From: HO2-45-28 sp964412115
Lineage (GTDB): Bacteria; Patescibacteriota; Minisyncoccia; HO2-45-28
DNA length: 62,527 nucleotides
Reading direction: 5' to 3'
NCBI GenBank assembly: GCA_964412115.1
Contig: CAYPMM010000002.1
Span: forward strand, 1-62,527
Part shown: one piece after another, positions 24,834 to 33,123 of the stretch
Layout: every line of letters begins with the position of its first letter
Numbering within the stretch: the first letter of the stretch is position 1
The notes under the pieces: generated by a model
The model's input: the letters and a program-made list of their open reading frames with translations, nothing else
What the model was told of the DNA's origin: nothing
The model's database searches: none
Translations under genes and position numbers: made by a program

Positions 24834-26690
24834 TTATTCCACGGTTACCGATTTTGCCAAATTGCGCGGCTTGTCCACATCACGGCCTTTAAAAACGGCC
24901 ATGTGATAGGCAAAAAGCTGAAGAGGTATTACCGACAGAATCGGGCTTAATTCCTCCATCGTTTGCGGAATTGTCATAATGTGATTGGCGTATTTTTTAA
25001 TCTCAAGGTCCCCTTCGGTAGCCAAAACGATAATTTTGGCTTTGCGCGCTTTTAATTCCTGCAGATTGGAAATGGTTTTTTCGTAAACGCTGTCTTTTGG
25101 CGCGATAATCATTGCCGGAAAGGCCGAATCCACCAACGCTATCGGGCCGTGCTTCATCTCTCCTGCCGGATAGCCTTCGGCATGCACGTAAGAAATTTCC
25201 TTAAGTTTTAAGGCGCCTTCAAGCGAAACCGGCCAGTTGTATTTGCGCCCAAGATATAAAAAGTTGTCATATTTTGAATATGATTTGGCCAGACGCCGTA
25301 TTTTTTCTCCGGAAGCCAGAATTTTTCTCGCTTTTGACGGAAGCGCCAGCAGTTCTTTAAGCAAGTCCGCGGCGGAGTCATTATCCATAACTCCGCGCAT
25401 TTGAGCGAAATGAACTGCCGCCAGAGTTAAAACCGTCAATTGCGAAACAAATGCTTTGGTTGAAGCCACGGCAATTTCGGGACCGGCGTGGTTATAAATT
25501 CCGGCATGAACCTCGCGGGCAATGGATGACCCGACGACGTTAACTATACCCAAAGTGAGCGCCCCTGTTTTTTTAGCTTCGCGAACCGCTTCCAGCGTAT
25601 CGGCCGTTTCTCCGGACTGCGAAATGGCGAAAACCGCCGTTTCTTTGCCGATAATCGGCATGTGATAACGAAATTCCGAAGCGTGTACGACTTCGGCCGG
25701 CAAGCGCGCCAGCTTTTCAAAAAGGTATTTGCCGATCAGCCCCGCGTAGTAAGAAGTTCCGCAGGCGACAATGGTTACCCGCCCAATATCCTTGAACGCT
25801 CCCTCAACCGACTCCAGCCCTCCAAGCTTGACCCGCCCCTCTTTGGCAAGCGCCCGGCCGCGAAGAGCATTTTCAATCACTTCCGGTATTTCGTGAATTT
25901 CTTTTTCCATAAAATGGTTGTACTCTCCTTTTTCGGCGTCATCCAGCGACCAGTCAATCATTTTCACTTCTTTTTTAAGGGGCTTGTCGGTATTTCGGCC
26001 GGTGCGCAAAATATTAAAAATTTTCTTTGATTTCGGGCTCAAAACCGCCATTTCGTTGTCGTTTAGATATATCACCTTTCTGGTGCGCCTTAAAACCGCG
26101 GCCGCGTCCGAAGCTATGATAAATTCATTTTTACCGACACCCAAAAGCAGGGGCGAACCGCGCCTCGCCCCGATAAGAATATCCGGTTCGTCAAGCGAAA
26201 AAACGGCGATGCCGAAAGTTCCGATAACATGCCTCAATGCCTGGGACACGGCCGCTCTCAGATCCGGCGCCCCGAACGCCAAAGCTCTTTCAATTAAATG
26301 GGTCAGAACCTCGGTGTCCGTTTCTGACCGGAAAACATGCCCTTCGCGGATAAGCGCTTCGCGGATTTTGTCATGGTTTTCAATTATACCGTTATGCACC
26401 ATGTATATTTTATTTCCGCAGTCGGCGTGCGGATGGGCGTTTGAAACGCTCGGCTCGCCGTGCGTAGCCCAGCGGGTGTGAGCTATGGCCAGCCGGCTTT
26501 GGGGCGGATTTTTAAGTTTTTTTTCAAGCGCTGAAATCTTTCCGGCCTCCCTTTGCATAAAAACCCCGCCGCCTTCGGCAATCGCCGCGATGCCGGCCGA
26601 GTCGTACCCGCGGTATTCAAGGCGCTTGAGCCCTTCAAGCGTTATCTGAACCGCGTTTTTTTTGCCGATATATCCCACTATTCCGCACAT
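24834..26690 (-). CDS. glmS: Glutamine-fructose-6-phosphate aminotransferase (isomerizing)
   Basis: Produces glucosamine-6-phosphate for the cell envelope. The N-terminal Ntn glutaminase begins MCGIVGYIG, with Cys2 as nucleophile after Met removal, then YRGYDSAGIA. Two SIS isomerase domains follow (VACGTSYYAGLIGKY; FLYLGRKYNWPVSLEGALK). The C-terminus KPRNLAKSVTVE is the classic GlmS end. 618 residues. No glmS ribozyme was recognised in the short upstream space. Confidence 0.97.
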   Translation of the reverse strand: MCGIVGYIGKKNAVQITLEGLKRLEYRGYDSAGIAAIAEGGGVFMQREAGKISALEKKLKNPPQSRLAIAHTRWATHGEPSVSNAHPHADCGNKIYMVHNGIIENHDKIREALIREGHVFRSETDTEVLTHLIERALAFGAPDLRAAVSQALRHVIGTFGIAVFSLDEPDILIGARRGSPLLLGVGKNEFIIASDAAAVLRRTRKVIYLNDNEMAVLSPKSKKIFNILRTGRNTDKPLKKEVKMIDWSLDDAEKGEYNHFMEKEIHEIPEVIENALRGRALAKEGRVKLGGLESVEGAFKDIGRVTIVACGTSYYAGLIGKYLFEKLARLPAEVVHASEFRYHMPIIGKETAVFAISQSGETADTLEAVREAKKTGALTLGIVNVVGSSIAREVHAGIYNHAGPEIAVASTKAFVSQLTVLTLAAVHFAQMRGVMDNDSAADLLKELLALPSKARKILASGEKIRRLAKSYSKYDNFLYLGRKYNWPVSLEGALKLKEISYVHAEGYPAGEMKHGPIALVDSAFPAMIIAPKDSVYEKTISNLQELKARKAKIIVLATEGDLEIKKYANHIMTIPQTMEELSPILSVIPLQLFAYHMAVFKGRDVDKPRNLAKSVTVE

Positions 26691-26717
26691 GTGCCAAAAA
26701 TTAAGGAGTGTTAACGA

Positions 26718-27509
26718 CTATAATTTTTGAGCATCCGCCGAAGCCTCGCGCGAAGGCGGATATTCATTTATTCTCGACCACAAATTATTAAAAATAATTC
26801 TTTGAGTTTTTGCGATTTTTTCGTCACGCACCAAAACCCCAAAAGGCATATCGTCTTCGGCCACCGAAATTAAAGCCACCTTCGGCCCGTAAATCAAAAT
26901 ATAAGCCGGGGCGTCCGAATCAATCCATTTGCGTTCGGCCATTTTAAGATTTTTCGGGTCTCCGCCCTCGCCCAAGGCGATTACTTTTGTTTTGATGCCG
27001 CGGTTTACTTTTTCCCTGGTAAAGTTTGGAAAAAGCTTGTACAGGTAAGAACGCACCGATTTTGAGGAATAAAGGGCGTATTCTTTTTCGGGAAGCGTGT
27101 CCACAGTAATTAGAACATCTTCCAGTATGTTTCGGATTCCTTCGTTGGAGTCAAAGTATTCAACCGACGGCCTTCCGCCGCTTTTCAAGTAAAATGACAA
27201 AAGAGCCGGAAGGGCCTGGCGCACTCTTTCTTCACTGCGCTCAATTTTTTTCTTTTGGGCTTCGAGGTTGTCAATAATATTTTCGGGCGAACGGACGCTA
27301 AAATGCCGGCGTATACCCTTACGCTCGCTTGCAACCAGGCCCTTTTGCTCAAGGGAATTCAGAGCGTCATGAACCGACCCGCGATTTATACCGGTACGCA
27401 AGGCTAAGGTTCTTATTGAAGCCGAACCAAGAGGCAACAAAGCGCTATAGACTTGCATCTCTTTGTCAACCAATCCTATACCTTTTAGAGCGTCATTTAC
27501 TTCAAGCAT
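26718..27509 (-). CDS. TrmB-family transcriptional regulator
   Basis: An N-terminal winged helix (residues about 5-75; RTLALRTGINRGSVHDALNS is the recognition region) is followed by a coiled-coil linker (AQKKKIERSEERVRQ) and a C-terminal ligand-type domain. This is the architecture of TrmB-like sugar regulators, which are common in archaea and in CPR bacteria. It lies directly upstream of glmS on the same strand and may control the amino-sugar block (inference). 263 residues. Confidence 0.85.
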   Translation of the reverse strand: MLEVNDALKGIGLVDKEMQVYSALLPLGSASIRTLALRTGINRGSVHDALNSLEQKGLVASERKGIRRHFSVRSPENIIDNLEAQKKKIERSEERVRQALPALLSFYLKSGGRPSVEYFDSNEGIRNILEDVLITVDTLPEKEYALYSSKSVRSYLYKLFPNFTREKVNRGIKTKVIALGEGGDPKNLKMAERKWIDSDAPAYILIYGPKVALISVAEDDMPFGVLVRDEKIAKTQRIIFNNLWSRINEYPPSREASADAQKL

Positions 27510-27607
27510 ATATTTTAATGGTATTTTTTGATTATCTAAGTGTCAACCAATTTCCTACAAGAGCTGTGGATAACTTTCTTGTCAAGTTATCAAGACAACC
27601 TCTTATA

Positions 27608-27636
27608 TTGACAAACGTTTTATTGCTTGCTATTCT
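27608..27636 (+). promoter_or_regulatory. Promoter of the 3D-domain protein gene
   Basis: Perfect TTGACA, 17-bp spacer, TATTCT, giving a leader of about 25 nt before the ATG at 27667. The stretch 27510-27606 contains nothing else recognisable apart from the divergent upstream region of the TrmB-like gene. Confidence 0.75.
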
Positions 27637-27666
27637 ATGTGGCAGTCCTGAAAATGGACTCCCAAC

Positions 27667-28074
27667 ATGATTCTAAACATAGCAGTGGGTTTGGCCCTCT
27701 CGCTAAACGTCCTTTTGGGGCTAAACCCGCAACTTATAGAAAAACAACAGGCTTTGGAAACTAAAAAAGAGCCTGAATATATAGAGGTCTGGATGACCGC
27801 TTACTCAAGCACGCCGGATCAAACCGACGATACGCCGTTTATAACGGCATCAAACACCGAAGTAAGACACGGCGTAGTCGCCGCGAACTTTTTACCGTTC
27901 GGAACCGAAATACAAATACCCGAAATCTTCGGCGACGAAATTTTCACGGTTGAAGACAGAATGCACCGCCGAAAAACCGATTTCGTTGATATTTGGATGC
28001 CAACGCGCCAAGACGCCAAAAAATTCGGCGTCAAACGGGTAAAAATTGCCGTCTTAGAAAAAATAGAAAAATAA
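27667..28074 (+). CDS. Secreted 3D-domain (double-psi beta-barrel) protein
   Basis: An N-terminal hydrophobic signal segment (residues 2-18) precedes a 3D domain: WMTAYSSTPDQTDD, HGVVAANFLPFGTEIQIP, FTVEDRM, and DIWMPTRQDAKKFGVKRVKIAVL. The three Asp residues of the 3D signature are present. In firmicutes such domains occur in cell-wall hydrolases (lytic transglycosylases such as MltA and YuiC); this one likely acts on peptidoglycan outside the cell. 135 residues. It has its own promoter and terminator. Confidence 0.85.
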   Translation: MILNIAVGLALSLNVLLGLNPQLIEKQQALETKKEPEYIEVWMTAYSSTPDQTDDTPFITASNTEVRHGVVAANFLPFGTEIQIPEIFGDEIFTVEDRMHRRKTDFVDIWMPTRQDAKKFGVKRVKIAVLEKIEK

Positions 28075-28108
28075 AAGCCCGGCGAAATTTCGCGGGGCTT
28101 TTTATATT
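28073..28108 (+). terminator. Rho-independent terminator
   Basis: Nested stem AAAAGCCC / GGGCTTTT around GCGAAATTTCGC, followed by TATATTTTTTT. It overlaps the stop region of the 3D-domain gene and precedes the convergent CDP-alcohol gene. Confidence 0.85.
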
Positions 28109-28123
28109 TTTTTATCATTTATT

Positions 28124-28717
28124 TTACTTTCTCCGCCTCTCAAGCTTATCCCAGCACGACTGCGCGGAAAACCAGCATACCAGCCATAAAATCAGCCAAC
28201 CCGTAATGGCGGTGGGAGCGCTCCAAAATTTAATTGCGTCTTGCGCGCTTTCGGGATAAAAAACCAGCGTGAGTAAGAACGCGGCAATCGCGGCCGAGTG
28301 AAGCGTTTTTTTGTATTTGCCCCACCGATTCGCGTCCACATTTTGGTCAGCGCGTCTGTATCCAAAAGTTCTTTCGGCGGTTGAAACCGCATCCAGAATA
28401 AACAACAACGCGAACACAAAAACGGCGTTCCACGCGACTGTAAAAATAAAAGCGGCTGAATACGACCAATCCAAAACCTTATCGGCAAACGGGTCGAGCC
28501 ACGCGCCAAAGCGGGTTTTTCCATCCTTTTTGGCGAGTAAGCCGTCAAACAGGTCGGTCAAAGAAAGCGCCAGATATAAAATAAGCATCGTAAGCGGCGG
28601 CCAATGCGCTTCAAGCGCCGGGTATTTGCCGGGATAAAAAAGCTGAAGGCCAAGAATAAAAGCGAAAGGCGGACCAAAAATAATTCTTACCAAAGACACC
28701 CGGTCGGCGCGGGTCAT
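28124..28717 (-). CDS. CDP-alcohol phosphatidyltransferase family protein
   Basis: Membrane enzyme of the PgsA/PssA family joining CDP-diacylglycerol to an alcohol such as glycerol-3-phosphate. The signature DGLLAKKDGKTRFGAWLDPF keeps the two Asp pairs but has Lys for the usual Arg and one residue fewer in the spacer. About five membrane helices lie in 197 residues. It is preceded by the AGTTCTTTGAG leader motif also seen at two other genes. Confidence 0.88.
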   Translation of the reverse strand: MTRADRVSLVRIIFGPPFAFILGLQLFYPGKYPALEAHWPPLTMLILYLALSLTDLFDGLLAKKDGKTRFGAWLDPFADKVLDWSYSAAFIFTVAWNAVFVFALLFILDAVSTAERTFGYRRADQNVDANRWGKYKKTLHSAAIAAFLLTLVFYPESAQDAIKFWSAPTAITGWLILWLVCWFSAQSCWDKLERRRK

Positions 28718-28775
28718 ATCAAACTCCGCTCAAAGAACTTTGAGTATTTATACCACAGACTCTCCGGGTTTTCAA

Positions 28776-31202
28776 CTACAAAACCATGTTTACCAAGCGT
28801 CCGCGGGCAACAATTATTTTTTTAGGTTTTTTGCCGGCAAGTATTTCTTTTATTTTGGGGAGTCCGAGCGCTTTAGTTTTTATTTCTTCTTCGCTGGCAT
28901 CGGAAGGCGTTTCAAATTTATCGCGCACCTTGCCGTTAATCTGGATGATTATTGTTTTTGTTTCTTCTTTTGTTTTTTTCTCGTCGTATTCAGGCCATTT
29001 TGATTCATGGATGCTGGTTTTCTCGTCCCAAAGCTCCTCCGCGACAAACGGCGCAAATGGCGCCAAAAGTTTCAAAAATATCTTAAAACTTTTTTCGCCG
29101 CATCCTTCCTCAAGCGCCGTAAGTAAAATCATGAGCTGCGAAATCGCAGTATTATAATGCAGTTTTTCAATATCTTCGCTGATCTTTTTAATTGATTGGT
29201 GTAGTATGGTTTCTGCTCCGGCATTACTTTCTTTGCCAACCTTGTCTTTCAAATTCCAAACGCGGTTCAAAAACCTGTCTATTCCAGCGATTGATTCGTC
29301 GCGAAAATCCCCGCCCTGTTCAAAAGGACCCAAAAACATCAGATACATTCTTAAAACATCCGCGCCGAATTTTTTAATATACTCGTCAGGATTGACCACA
29401 TTGCCTTTGGACTTGGACATTTTCGCGCCGTCTTTAATCAAAAGCCCGTGCGCGCGGAATTTTTCAAATGGTTCCGCAAAATCAATCAAACCCCAATCAT
29501 TAAAAACTTTAGTTATAAATCTGGCATACAGAAGATGAAGAACCGAGTGTTCCGCCCCCCCTATGTACATGTCCACGGGCAGCCATTTTCTTGCCCTAAG
29601 CTTGTCGAAGGGTTTTTCATTATTTTCGTGGTCAATATATCTGAAAAAATACCATGCTGAATCCAAAAATGTGTCCGAAACATCCGTTTCCCTTCTTGCC
29701 TCTCCCCCACATTTAGGACATTTTATTTTTACGAAATCTTCAACAGTAGCTAGCGGCGACTTGTCGGTACCAGTCGGGTGAAAATCTTTAACGTCGGGCA
29801 AAAGCACCGGCAAGTCTTTTTCGTCAACCGCCTGCCAATCGCATTTTTCACAATAAATCATGGGAATCGGCGGGCCCCAGTAGCGCTGTCGTGAAATCAA
29901 CCAGTCGCGGAGATGATAATTTACCTGCGCTCGCCCTCCGACTTTCTTTATTGCCTCATTTTTGTCAACTAAAGGCGCGCCGCTTATCGGCAAATTAAAC
30001 TTTTCTGCAAACTCTCGGTCTCTTTCATCGTGCGCGGGCACGGCCATAATAGCGCCGGTGCCGTATCCCGCCAAAACATAATCGGCAACCCAAATCGGAA
30101 TTTCTTCATAGTTGGCCGGATTTATCGCCTTTATCCCCGCCAGTTCAATGCCAGTTTTTCCACGCCCTGAGCCAGTCGAAGGGTCGCCTTTTTCGGCAAT
30201 TCTTTCTTCTTCTGTCTTTCTTTTGGCGCTTTCAACATATTTTTTAACCTCTTCGTAATTTGTAATTTTAGATTTTAATTTTTCCACAAGCTCATGTTCC
30301 GGCGACAAAACCATGTAAGTTGCGCCAAAAATCGTGTCCGGCCTCGTCGTAAAAACATTAATTGAAAATTGTGAATTGGGAACCTGAAAATTTATCAACG
30401 CTCCTTCCGATTTACCAATCCAATTTTTTTGCGCTATTTTTACTCGTTCGGACCAGTCAATCTTTTCTAAATCATTTAAAAGGCGTTCGGTGTAATCCGT
30501 TATTTTGAAAAACCACTGCTCAAGTTCTTTTTTTATGACTTCCGTCCCGCATCTTTCGCATTCACCGGCCAAAACCTGCTCATCTGCAAGCACGGTAAGG
30601 CATTTAAGACACCAATTAACCCTCGCTTTTTTGCGGTACGCTAGGCCTCGCTTAAACATTTGTATAAAAATCCATTGGGTCCATTTATAGTACTCGGGGT
30701 CATATGTCTCCAATTTTTCATCCCACGAAAATCCGTTGCCAATCGTTTGAAGTTGGCGATAAAAATTTTTCTCGGAAATCTTGGCTTGCTCTTTAGGATG
30801 CTTTCCGACCTTAATTGCGTAGTTTTCGGAGTGAATACCAAAGCCATCAAGGCCGATGGGTTCAAAAACATCTTTGCCCTCCATCCTCTTTTTTCTGCCG
30901 TAAATATCCGCACCGACGAATGCGTAGACATTCCCCACATGCAAACCTTCGGCCGAAGGATACGGAAACATCATCAGGTTATAAAACGGATGCGCGGCTT
31001 CATTTAAGTCCGGCTCATATGTCTTGTCCTTAAGCCATTTAGCGATCNNNNNNNNNNGAAACATCATCAGGTTATAGAAAGGATTTTTAGCCTTATCCAA
31101 ATCGGGTTTACCCTGAGCGAAGTCGAAGGGCTCATATGTCTTGTCCTTAAGCCATTTAGCGCTCCACTTCTTTTCTATTTTTTTAAAATCGTAATCGGGC
31201 AT
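28776..31202 (-). CDS. leuS: Leucyl-tRNA synthetase (interrupted by assembly gap)
   Basis: Charges tRNA-Leu. Class I motifs are clear: MMFPYPSAEGLHVGN (HIGH-type) and the KMSKSKGN loop. The CP1 editing domain and anticodon-binding domain are present. The N-terminal 60 residues are duplicated across a 10-N gap (KTYEP...FYNLMMF appears twice), so the real protein is about 40 residues shorter. Three CCCTTCGAC...CTCAGGG elements are inserted in frame, encoding FDFAQGK, DPSTGSGRG and FDKLRAR. The start follows a near-leaderless promoter. Confidence 0.93.
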   Translation of the reverse strand: MPDYDFKKIEKKWSAKWLKDKTYEPFDFAQGKPDLDKAKNPFYNLMMFXXXXIAKWLKDKTYEPDLNEAAHPFYNLMMFPYPSAEGLHVGNVYAFVGADIYGRKKRMEGKDVFEPIGLDGFGIHSENYAIKVGKHPKEQAKISEKNFYRQLQTIGNGFSWDEKLETYDPEYYKWTQWIFIQMFKRGLAYRKKARVNWCLKCLTVLADEQVLAGECERCGTEVIKKELEQWFFKITDYTERLLNDLEKIDWSERVKIAQKNWIGKSEGALINFQVPNSQFSINVFTTRPDTIFGATYMVLSPEHELVEKLKSKITNYEEVKKYVESAKRKTEEERIAEKGDPSTGSGRGKTGIELAGIKAINPANYEEIPIWVADYVLAGYGTGAIMAVPAHDERDREFAEKFNLPISGAPLVDKNEAIKKVGGRAQVNYHLRDWLISRQRYWGPPIPMIYCEKCDWQAVDEKDLPVLLPDVKDFHPTGTDKSPLATVEDFVKIKCPKCGGEARRETDVSDTFLDSAWYFFRYIDHENNEKPFDKLRARKWLPVDMYIGGAEHSVLHLLYARFITKVFNDWGLIDFAEPFEKFRAHGLLIKDGAKMSKSKGNVVNPDEYIKKFGADVLRMYLMFLGPFEQGGDFRDESIAGIDRFLNRVWNLKDKVGKESNAGAETILHQSIKKISEDIEKLHYNTAISQLMILLTALEEGCGEKSFKIFLKLLAPFAPFVAEELWDEKTSIHESKWPEYDEKKTKEETKTIIIQINGKVRDKFETPSDASEEEIKTKALGLPKIKEILAGKKPKKIIVARGRLVNMVL
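29594..29612. repeat. CCTTCGACAAGCTTAGGG-type short element, leuS copy 1
   Basis: 19-bp imperfect palindrome CCCTAAGCTTGTCGAAGGG. In the leuS frame it encodes PFDKLRA. Member of a six-copy family in this window. Confidence 0.8.
30165..30183. repeat. CCTTCGACTGGCTCAGGG-type short element, leuS copy 2
   Basis: 19 bp, CCCTGAGCCAGTCGAAGGG. Translated in a different frame from copy 1, as DPSTGSGR, so the DNA and not the peptide is conserved. Confidence 0.8.
31028..31160 (-). other. Scaffold gap with duplicated leuS 5' region
   Basis: Ten N at 31048-31057. Both sides carry the same leuS segment (TYEP to FYNLMMF), with different codons and with or without a 24-nt element. Two strain variants or overlapping contig ends appear to have been joined without merging. 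The duplication should not be read as biology; the variation may be real. Confidence 0.9.
31111..31130. repeat. CCTTCGACTTCGCTCAGGG short element, leuS copy 3 (polymorphic)
   Basis: 20 bp, CCCTGAGCGAAGTCGAAGGG, encoding PFDFAQG. Absent from the otherwise homologous leuS segment on the other side of the scaffold gap. Confidence 0.85.
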
Positions 31203-31213
31203 ATATGCGTCTT

Positions 31214-31263
31214 ATTCTAACTATTTTTTGAGGCGTTGACAATAAAAAAAACTGCGTTAGGAT
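31214..31263. promoter_or_regulatory. Divergent promoters of leuS and P5C dehydrogenase with overlapping -35 boxes
   Basis: Minus strand: TTGTCA (31237-31242), 17 bp, TAGAAT (31214-31219), 11 bp before the leuS ATG. Plus strand: TTGACA (31236-31241), 16 bp, TAGGAT (31258-31263) toward the dehydrogenase. The two -35 boxes share five base pairs, so polymerase can occupy only one at a time. Confidence 0.7.
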
Positions 31264-31298
31264 AAGGGTGGTTTTTGACAACAAAAAGGGGAAGTAAG

Positions 31299-33020
31299 AT
31301 GAATTCTGTTCGCGAGCGCATTCAGGGACAGCTTTCAAACAAGGTTTATCCGAATCCTGCCGACCCGGAAGTCAAACAAAAACTTGCTGACGGAATTGAG
31401 GAATTTAAGAAAAACTATCTTGGAAAATATTTTCCGTGGATTTTTTATAGAGATGAATACTCCAGCATAAAACATTTTACAACTGTTGACCCAAACACGC
31501 CGACAACGGTGGTGGGCCGCTTTCCGGCATTTGATCAAATGGCGCTCTCTAGTTGGGTAAACATTAACGCCGAAAATATTTATAACGCCGGACGCAGATT
31601 TTTTGAAGAAAATCCTTGGCCCAAGCGCGTAGAACTTCTTGAGACGATTTCACAGGTTGTCAAAGAGCGCTTCTGGCTTCTGTGCGCCGCGAAAATGTAC
31701 GAGACAGGCCAATCCATTGCCGAAGCTATTGGTGAGACCGACGAGGAAGTCGATTTTCCTCTCGTGAATGCTATGTATCTTGAGGACATCAATCGCGACC
31801 TGCTTATTCCAAGCCCCAAATTCGCGGGCGACATAAATGGAAAACGCCTTGTTCCGCATGGCGTGTCCGTCGCGGCTGGACCGTTTAACTTCCCCGGCGC
31901 CATTCAGATGGACGAAACAACAAAAGCCCTTGCGATGGGCAATGCCGTTGTTGTAAAGCCGTCTCCGAAAGCAGCTCTTTGCGGATATCTTGTCTGGGAA
32001 AGCATCAAAATCGCGTTTGAAAGAATGGGTATTGAATGGCGCGGTGTGGTCAATTACGCTCCGGGCGGAAAGGAAGTGGTTGACGCGTTTCTTTCAAATC
32101 CTTATGTTTCGCATTTTTCTTTTACCGGCTCAAGCGCTGTTTTGAAAGAAATTAGACGCAACCACGGGGACCTTCTCCGTTATGGCTATCATGGCAAAGC
32201 GGAGCTCGTTTATGGTTCGGCCGAAACAAGCGGGGTAAACGTTTTTGTTGTCTGCAAAGACGCTGATCCGGAGCATGCCGCGCGCGAATACGTAAAATCA
32301 TTCATAGGGCGATCCGGTCAGAAGTGTTCTTCCGCGAGGATCGCTTTTGTGGACGAAGAGGTTCTGAACGCGTTTTTGGACGAGGCGTGCGAGTGTTTGG
32401 AAAAAATCCGATACGGCGACGTTAAGCAGGGCGCCGATCTCGGCGCCATGATTACACCTTCGGATAAAGAGAAACTCGTAAAACAAATAGAAGATCTTGG
32501 TAAAATAGGCCTTGTGAGTATGCATGTGTACTTCGAAAAAGAGATTAATCAGGTTTCGGAAAGCGATTTCCCGCCGACCATTTTGATGTTTGACGGCATA
32601 GTTGAAGACGAAAACGACATGCTGACCGTTATGAACACAGAGTTTTTCGGACCCGTAAGCACGATTGTGCCGTTTGACAACCTTGATGAAGTTGAACGGG
32701 CATGCAAACTTTCCGACTTCGCCCTCACCGGCTCCGTATTCTGCCTGGACTTGGAAACATTTAAGCGAATGCTGCGCGTAATACCTGCCGGAAACCTGTA
32801 CTGGAACAGAAAATGCACGGGTGCCCTTGTTGACACGGAATGTTTCGGCGGTCTTCGTTCCGCGTCGTCTCCAAGCGGAATAAAAGGCAAAAATTCGCTT
32901 GCCCTTTTCGGAAGCCAGCAGACATTTTCCGGATTTTATCCAAAAGGAGCTGACGACGAGCAGAAGAAAGCCATAAAAGAGTCACTTGAAAAACAGGGTT
33001 TCAACCTCTCAAAATGGTAA
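31299..33020 (+). CDS. Aldehyde dehydrogenase, 1-pyrroline-5-carboxylate dehydrogenase type
   Basis: NAD-dependent oxidation of glutamate semialdehyde to glutamate, the second step of proline degradation. ALDH motifs: PFNFPGAIQMDETTKALA, FTGSSAVLKEI, and the catalytic Cys in GRSGQKCSSARIAF. GPVSTIVPF and the 573-residue length fit the P5CDH branch. A TTG 24 bp upstream is in frame, but the ATG at 31299 has GGGGAAG upstream and was chosen. No proline dehydrogenase is in the window. It is followed by a strong terminator. Confidence 0.88.
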   Translation: MNSVRERIQGQLSNKVYPNPADPEVKQKLADGIEEFKKNYLGKYFPWIFYRDEYSSIKHFTTVDPNTPTTVVGRFPAFDQMALSSWVNINAENIYNAGRRFFEENPWPKRVELLETISQVVKERFWLLCAAKMYETGQSIAEAIGETDEEVDFPLVNAMYLEDINRDLLIPSPKFAGDINGKRLVPHGVSVAAGPFNFPGAIQMDETTKALAMGNAVVVKPSPKAALCGYLVWESIKIAFERMGIEWRGVVNYAPGGKEVVDAFLSNPYVSHFSFTGSSAVLKEIRRNHGDLLRYGYHGKAELVYGSAETSGVNVFVVCKDADPEHAAREYVKSFIGRSGQKCSSARIAFVDEEVLNAFLDEACECLEKIRYGDVKQGADLGAMITPSDKEKLVKQIEDLGKIGLVSMHVYFEKEINQVSESDFPPTILMFDGIVEDENDMLTVMNTEFFGPVSTIVPFDNLDEVERACKLSDFALTGSVFCLDLETFKRMLRVIPAGNLYWNRKCTGALVDTECFGGLRSASSPSGIKGKNSLALFGSQQTFSGFYPKGADDEQKKAIKESLEKQGFNLSKW

Positions 33021-33033
33021 TTTCTAAAACACG

Positions 33034-33065
33034 ACTCCCCGATGTCCATCGGGGAGTTTTTTGTT
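33034..33065 (+). terminator. Rho-independent terminator
   Basis: Stem CTCCCCGATG / CATCGGGGAG followed by TTTTTTGTTTT. A closely similar CCCCGATG/CATCGGGG stem recurs at 49306-49333. Confidence 0.92.
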
Positions 33066-33071
33066 TTAAAC

Positions 33072-33117
33072 TCAAATTTACCAAACCGTCACGATCGTAG
33101 CGATGTGGTAAATTTGA
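33072..33117. repeat. 46-bp palindrome, family R2, orphan copy
   Basis: Arms TCAAATTTACCA / TGGTAAATTTGA with a partly paired middle and the centre ACGATCGT. It lies between the terminator of the P5C dehydrogenase gene and the tatD stop. The second member of this family, at 44637-44680, sits next to the decayed PaaX/Cas2-like gene. Confidence 0.85.
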
Positions 33118-33123
33118 AAATGA

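Noticed and set aside
24834..26800. glmS ribozyme
   Set aside because: The space upstream of glmS is under 30 bp and occupied by the end of the TrmB-like gene; no ribozyme core is visible.
31040..31150. Duplicated N-terminus of LeuRS as a real domain duplication
   Set aside because: It spans a run of N and repeats the same HIGH-motif leader; this is a scaffold join.
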